DNA of 64,000 bases, taken from NCBI GenBank assembly GCA_963776665.1, contig CAVZNQ010000007.1, forward strand, positions 62,001-126,000, in the 5' to 3' direction. A program made the position numbers and the translations under genes. This DNA is from Roseiarcus sp963776665. Lineage in GTDB: Bacteria; Pseudomonadota; Alphaproteobacteria; Rhizobiales; Beijerinckiaceae. Below the pieces are notes generated by a model. That model did not search any database. It was not told where the DNA came from and was given only the letters and a program-made list of their open reading frames with translations. How positions within the stretch are numbered: the stretch's first letter is position 1; each line of letters opens with the position of its first letter. Of the stretch, positions 61,258 to 64,000 are shown in pieces.

Positions 61258-62532
61258 ATGATGACCAACAGCCAAGCCTCGGGCGCGCGCGCTTCGGACG
61301 TTCTGGTCGCCGGGGCCGGGCTCGCCGGACTCGCCGCCGCCCTGGGCTTTGCGCGGGCCGGCTTCGATGTCGTCTTGAGCGGCGCCGGGGAGCGAACAGG
61401 ACGCGGGCGCACCGTCGCCCTCCTCGACCACTCGGCCGCTTTTCTCGACTCCCTCGGCCTGGGGACGCAATTGCGGGCCGAAGCCGCGCCGCTCAAGTCG
61501 CTGCGCCTTGTCGACGACACGGGTACGCTGTTTCCGTCCCGCCCCATCGAGTTCCACGCCCGGGAAATCGGGCTCGACGCGTTTGGCTGGAATATCGAAA
61601 ACGACAGGATGGCCCAAGCGCTCGCCGCCGAGGTCGCTCGCGCTCCCCGCGTCGAGCGCGTCGCCAGCGCCGCCGCCTACGACTTCGCGGCCGACGCCGT
61701 CCGGGCCCGTTTGGCAGACGGGCGCACGATCTCGGCCCGGCTCGTCGTCGGGGCCGACGGCCGGGATTCGATGGCGCGTCGGGCCGGCGGGCTGGAGGCG
61801 CGCGCCCACGCCTACGGGCAGAGCGCCTTGACCGCGCTTCTCGCTCACCGCCTGCCGCACGGCGACTTCTCGACTGAGTTCCACACCCGCGGCGGGCCCT
61901 TCACCCTGGTGCCTCTGCCGGCCAAAGCGGGCGCGTCCCATCGGTCGAGCCTCGTCTGGGTGATGGCCGACAGGGACGCGCGCCGGCGCGAGGCGCTCGA
62001 CAATGAGGCGCTGGCGGGCGAGATCGAGCGCCAGGCGCAGTCGCTTCTCGGCGCCGTGCGGATCGAGGGCGAGCGGGGAATTTTCCCGATGACGCGCCAG
62101 ACAGTGCCCAGGATCGTCGCCAGCCGATTGGCGCTCGTCGGCGACGCGGCTCACGTCTTCCCGCCGATCGGCGCCCAGGGGCTCAATCTAGGCTTGCGCG
62201 ACGTCGAGGCCATCGTCGCGTGCGCCGTCGAAGCGCGCAACGAAGGCCGCGACATCGGCGGGCCGGAGGCTCTAGGCGCCTACGAGCGCTCAAGACGCCC
62301 GGACATTGCGCTGAGAACCGGCGTCGTCGACGGCCTCAACCGGGCCCTGCTCACCCATTTCGCGCCGGCCGACTTCGCCCGCGGCGCGGCGCTCGCGACC
62401 CTTTCCGCAATCGGGCCGCTGCGCCGCTTCGTCATGCGCGAAGGCCTCGGCCCTCAGACGACGGCGCGGCGAGCGAAATCGTCGACGCCGGGACTTCCGC
62501 CGGCGGCGGCCACCCCCAGCCGGCCGAGGTAA
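61258..62532 (+). CDS. UbiH/Coq6-family FAD monooxygenase
   Basis: FAD-dependent hydroxylase of the ubiquinone-biosynthesis type, 424 residues: VLVAGAGLAGLAAALGFARAG (nucleotide-binding), GRTVALLDHSAAFLDSLGLG, VVGADGRDSMARRAGG, GIFPMTRQTVPRIVASRLALVGDAAH (the GD motif) and PPIGAQGLNLGLRDVEAIV. The last two are diagnostic of the UbiH/F/I group. It probably hydroxylates a ubiquinone ring position. The 3' end overlaps the opposite-strand SRPBCC gene by 79 bases, and the tail after REGLGPQTTA is Arg/Pro-rich. Confidence 0.9.
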   Translation: MMTNSQASGARASDVLVAGAGLAGLAAALGFARAGFDVVLSGAGERTGRGRTVALLDHSAAFLDSLGLGTQLRAEAAPLKSLRLVDDTGTLFPSRPIEFHAREIGLDAFGWNIENDRMAQALAAEVARAPRVERVASAAAYDFAADAVRARLADGRTISARLVVGADGRDSMARRAGGLEARAHAYGQSALTALLAHRLPHGDFSTEFHTRGGPFTLVPLPAKAGASHRSSLVWVMADRDARRREALDNEALAGEIERQAQSLLGAVRIEGERGIFPMTRQTVPRIVASRLALVGDAAHVFPPIGAQGLNLGLRDVEAIVACAVEARNEGRDIGGPEALGAYERSRRPDIALRTGVVDGLNRALLTHFAPADFARGAALATLSAIGPLRRFVMREGLGPQTTARRAKSSTPGLPPAAATPSRPR

Positions 62533-62915
62533 TGCGCCCAACCCTTGGCGTGGTTTGCGCATTGTTCGGCGTTGGGAAGGCCGGTGTGGGTCATGCGCAC
62601 CAAAGTGCCGCCGTCCCGGTCGAGGAGGTCGATTTCGACCAAACCCGAGCCCGGCGGCACGGCGTCGTCCCCGTCCCAGCCGAAACTGTAGGCGAGACGG
62701 TGCACCGGCACGACCTCGCGGAATTGCCCGCGAGCGGTACGGCCAGGCCGCCCGCCAACATCCTTGACGAGATACAATCCGCCCGGATGGACCTCGGTTG
62801 TTGCCTCCGCGCCCATCCAGCTCATGATCTTTTGCGGATCGGTGAGGAAGGCGAAGACGGCGGCGGGCGGAGCCGCGATCTGGGTCTCGCGCCGGACGAC
62901 AAGCGATTCATCCAT
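62454..62915 (-). CDS. SRPBCC (AHSA1-type) protein
   Basis: A 153-residue START-like small protein: VVRRETQIAAPPAAVFAFLT, DPQKIMSWMGAEATTEVHPG, LVKDVGGRPGRTARGQFREV and THTGLPNAEQCANHAKGWAH with YLGRLGV. The last block is diagnostic of the AHSA1/SRPBCC group that often pairs with ArsR- or TetR-type regulators. The ATG at 62915 has GAGGAG upstream; a longer frame to 62960 lacks it. Ligand unknown. A palindromic operator-like site lies about 80 bases upstream. Confidence 0.85.
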   Translation of the reverse strand: MDESLVVRRETQIAAPPAAVFAFLTDPQKIMSWMGAEATTEVHPGGLYLVKDVGGRPGRTARGQFREVVPVHRLAYSFGWDGDDAVPPGSGLVEIDLLDRDGGTLVRMTHTGLPNAEQCANHAKGWAHYLGRLGVAAAGGSPGVDDFARRAVV

Positions 62916-62992
62916 CGGGTTCTCCTCAAATGACGGTTGAGCTGAAGCGGGCTGGTTCAAGTGGGTCTAATGTGGGGGCGCATCCTCAAAGA

Positions 62993-63008
62993 TCAACCGT
63001 TCGGTTGA
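62993..63008. promoter_or_regulatory. Operator-like inverted repeat
   Basis: TCAACCGTTCGGTTGA: arms TCAACCG and CGGTTGA with a two-base centre, in the 205-base divergent region between the SRPBCC gene (minus) and the cyclase (plus). AACCG-CGGTT dyads are typical TetR-family operators. No regulator gene is seen next to it. Confidence 0.5.
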
Positions 63009-63119
63009 ATGTTTTTGCCGCCTCACGACGCTGTCAAATAGACGTTTCGAACGCGGGCTGACAGACAGCCCGCCGGAACGCTGATGACAAGGAAACGACG
63101 CCGGGTTGATGATTGATCC

Positions 63120-64000
63120 ATGCAGCTCTCTTCCTCCCTCGCCTGGCTGGTCGACGCGGCGGCCGAGACGCCGACGCCCGAGCGATTTCTGGCCGATCTC
63201 GGCAGTCGGCTGATCGCAGATGGGGTTCCCCTTGCGGCAGGCGCCTTGACCCTGACCGCGCCGCATCCGCTGATCGCCCGGCGCACCTGGCTCTGGCGAG
63301 CGGATGGCGCCGAGGTGATCGAGGCGCTGGGGTTCCTGCCCGGGGAGCTGGGGGATTCGGCGCCGGCGGGCGACGGCGGAGGGGCTTGGCTCCAGGGACT
63401 TGGCGTTGGACCCGCGCATGAGGACGCCGTCGCGCCAAAGCCGGATGGGCCGCGGCTCGGCTGGATCGGCCCCCGTCCGTTCACCTCCGAGGAGGCCGAC
63501 CGTTTGCGCGAGGCCGCCCGCTTCGCTGCCGCCCCGCTCGCCGCGCTGACCGCGCGGGCGACGCTGACGGCGACGCTCGAGGCCTATCTCGGCCGGCGCA
63601 GCGCCGCGCGGATGCTCGCCGGTCCCTTGCGCCGCGGGGTCGGCGAGACCATTCAAGCGGCCCTGCTGTTCGCCGACCTGCGCGGCTTCACGGCGCTTTC
63701 CGAGACCAGTCCGCCGGAAGCGGTCATATCCGCCCTCGACGCCTGGTTCGACCGGGTCGCCGGCGCAGTGCACGCCTTCGGCGGCGAAGTGCTAAAATTC
63801 ATGGGCGACGGGGTGCTCGCGATCTTCCCGGTCGCGGGCGCGACGCCGCGCGGCGCCTGCAGTTCCGCTCTCAACGCCGTCGCCGCCGCGCGCGCCGGAA
63901 TGGCGCATCTCGACGCAGCGCGACGTCGCGAGGGCCTCGCGCCTCTGCCTTTCGGCGCCGCGCTCCATCTCGGCGAGATCCTGTGGGGCAACGTCGGCGC
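63120..64000 (+). CDS. Class III adenylate/guanylate cyclase (cut by window end)
   Basis: About 293 residues before the window ends. An N-terminal sensor-like part (LAWLVDAAAETPTPERFLAD, LIADGVPLAAGALTLTAPHP) is followed by the cyclase domain: LLFADLRGFTALSETSPPEA with the metal Asp, LKFMGDGVLAIFP, and LHLGEILWGNVGA at the edge. The C-terminal third is missing. The ATG at 63120 begins the conserved part; the ribosome-binding site is weak. Architecture and motifs match the cyclase at 14393, so the two are paralogues. The divergent SRPBCC gene lies 204 bases away. Confidence 0.88.
   Translation, partial: MQLSSSLAWLVDAAAETPTPERFLADLGSRLIADGVPLAAGALTLTAPHPLIARRTWLWRADGAEVIEALGFLPGELGDSAPAGDGGGAWLQGLGVGPAHEDAVAPKPDGPRLGWIGPRPFTSEEADRLREAARFAAAPLAALTARATLTATLEAYLGRRSAARMLAGPLRRGVGETIQAALLFADLRGFTALSETSPPEAVISALDAWFDRVAGAVHAFGGEVLKFMGDGVLAIFPVAGATPRGACSSALNAVAAARAGMAHLDAARRREGLAPLPFGAALHLGEILWGNVG

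Overview
The window is GC-rich DNA from an alphaproteobacterium, most likely of the order Hyphomicrobiales (Rhizobiales). The markers are a GcrA cell-cycle regulator, a PopZ polar organiser in the pcm-tolC-popZ-valS order, an AapJ-type amino-acid binding protein, a bacterial phosphatidylcholine synthase, an ExoR-like Sel1 protein and lepB-rnc-era. The genus cannot be fixed by eye. It reads as ordinary chromosome with many small operons. I see no rRNA, CRISPR array, intact insertion sequence or prophage.

Layout. 0-2 kb: a DyP peroxidase and encapsulin operon (a protein nanocompartment with its cargo). 2-9.3 kb: pncC, a RatA/COQ10-like gene, secG, tpiA, ppiD and trpE. 9.3-18.7 kb: accessory and signalling genes, namely an exported protein, an amidohydrolase relic, a MASE1 histidine kinase with a FixJ-type regulator, a LysM protein, two class III cyclases and aapJ. 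18.7-24.9 kb: methyltransferase, metC, a GFA protein, a nucleoside hydrolase, a YyaL-like protein and a lipocalin-like protein. 25-32.5 kb: a TetR regulator, a molybdenum hydroxylase with its FAD/[4Fe-4S] subunit, an aromatic amino-acid decarboxylase and an alkyl-DHAP-synthase-like flavoprotein. 32.5-38.3 kb: REP repeats, gcrA, a canonical parS palindrome, era-rnc-lepB, a quinone reductase and tRNA-Glu. 38.4-51.1 kb: small proteins, a nickel transporter beside a nikR relic, a cNMP-binding/thioredoxin-reductase-like fusion with a UBP zinc finger, an MFS exporter, an esterase, an acyltransferase-SGNH protein with a DUF5989-like partner, and an ExoR-like protein. 51.2-57.8 kb: valS, a 44-residue membrane peptide, popZ, tolC, pcm. 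58-64 kb: a DapA-family lyase, a PEP-CTERM fragment, tRNA-Cys, pcs, ubiH-like, an SRPBCC protein and a third cyclase cut by the window end.

How the genes may work together. Three class III cyclases, a cyclic-nucleotide-binding flavoprotein and two CRP-type palindromes suggest cyclic-nucleotide signalling. The parS site, PopZ and GcrA belong to chromosome segregation and cell-cycle control. Encapsulin and DyP form a peroxidase compartment.

Caution. At least a dozen conserved genes, including tpiA and lepB, contain single-base reading-frame shifts that a one-base correction repairs. I read most of these as assembly or sequencing errors, and annotate such genes over their full span with the shift position noted.
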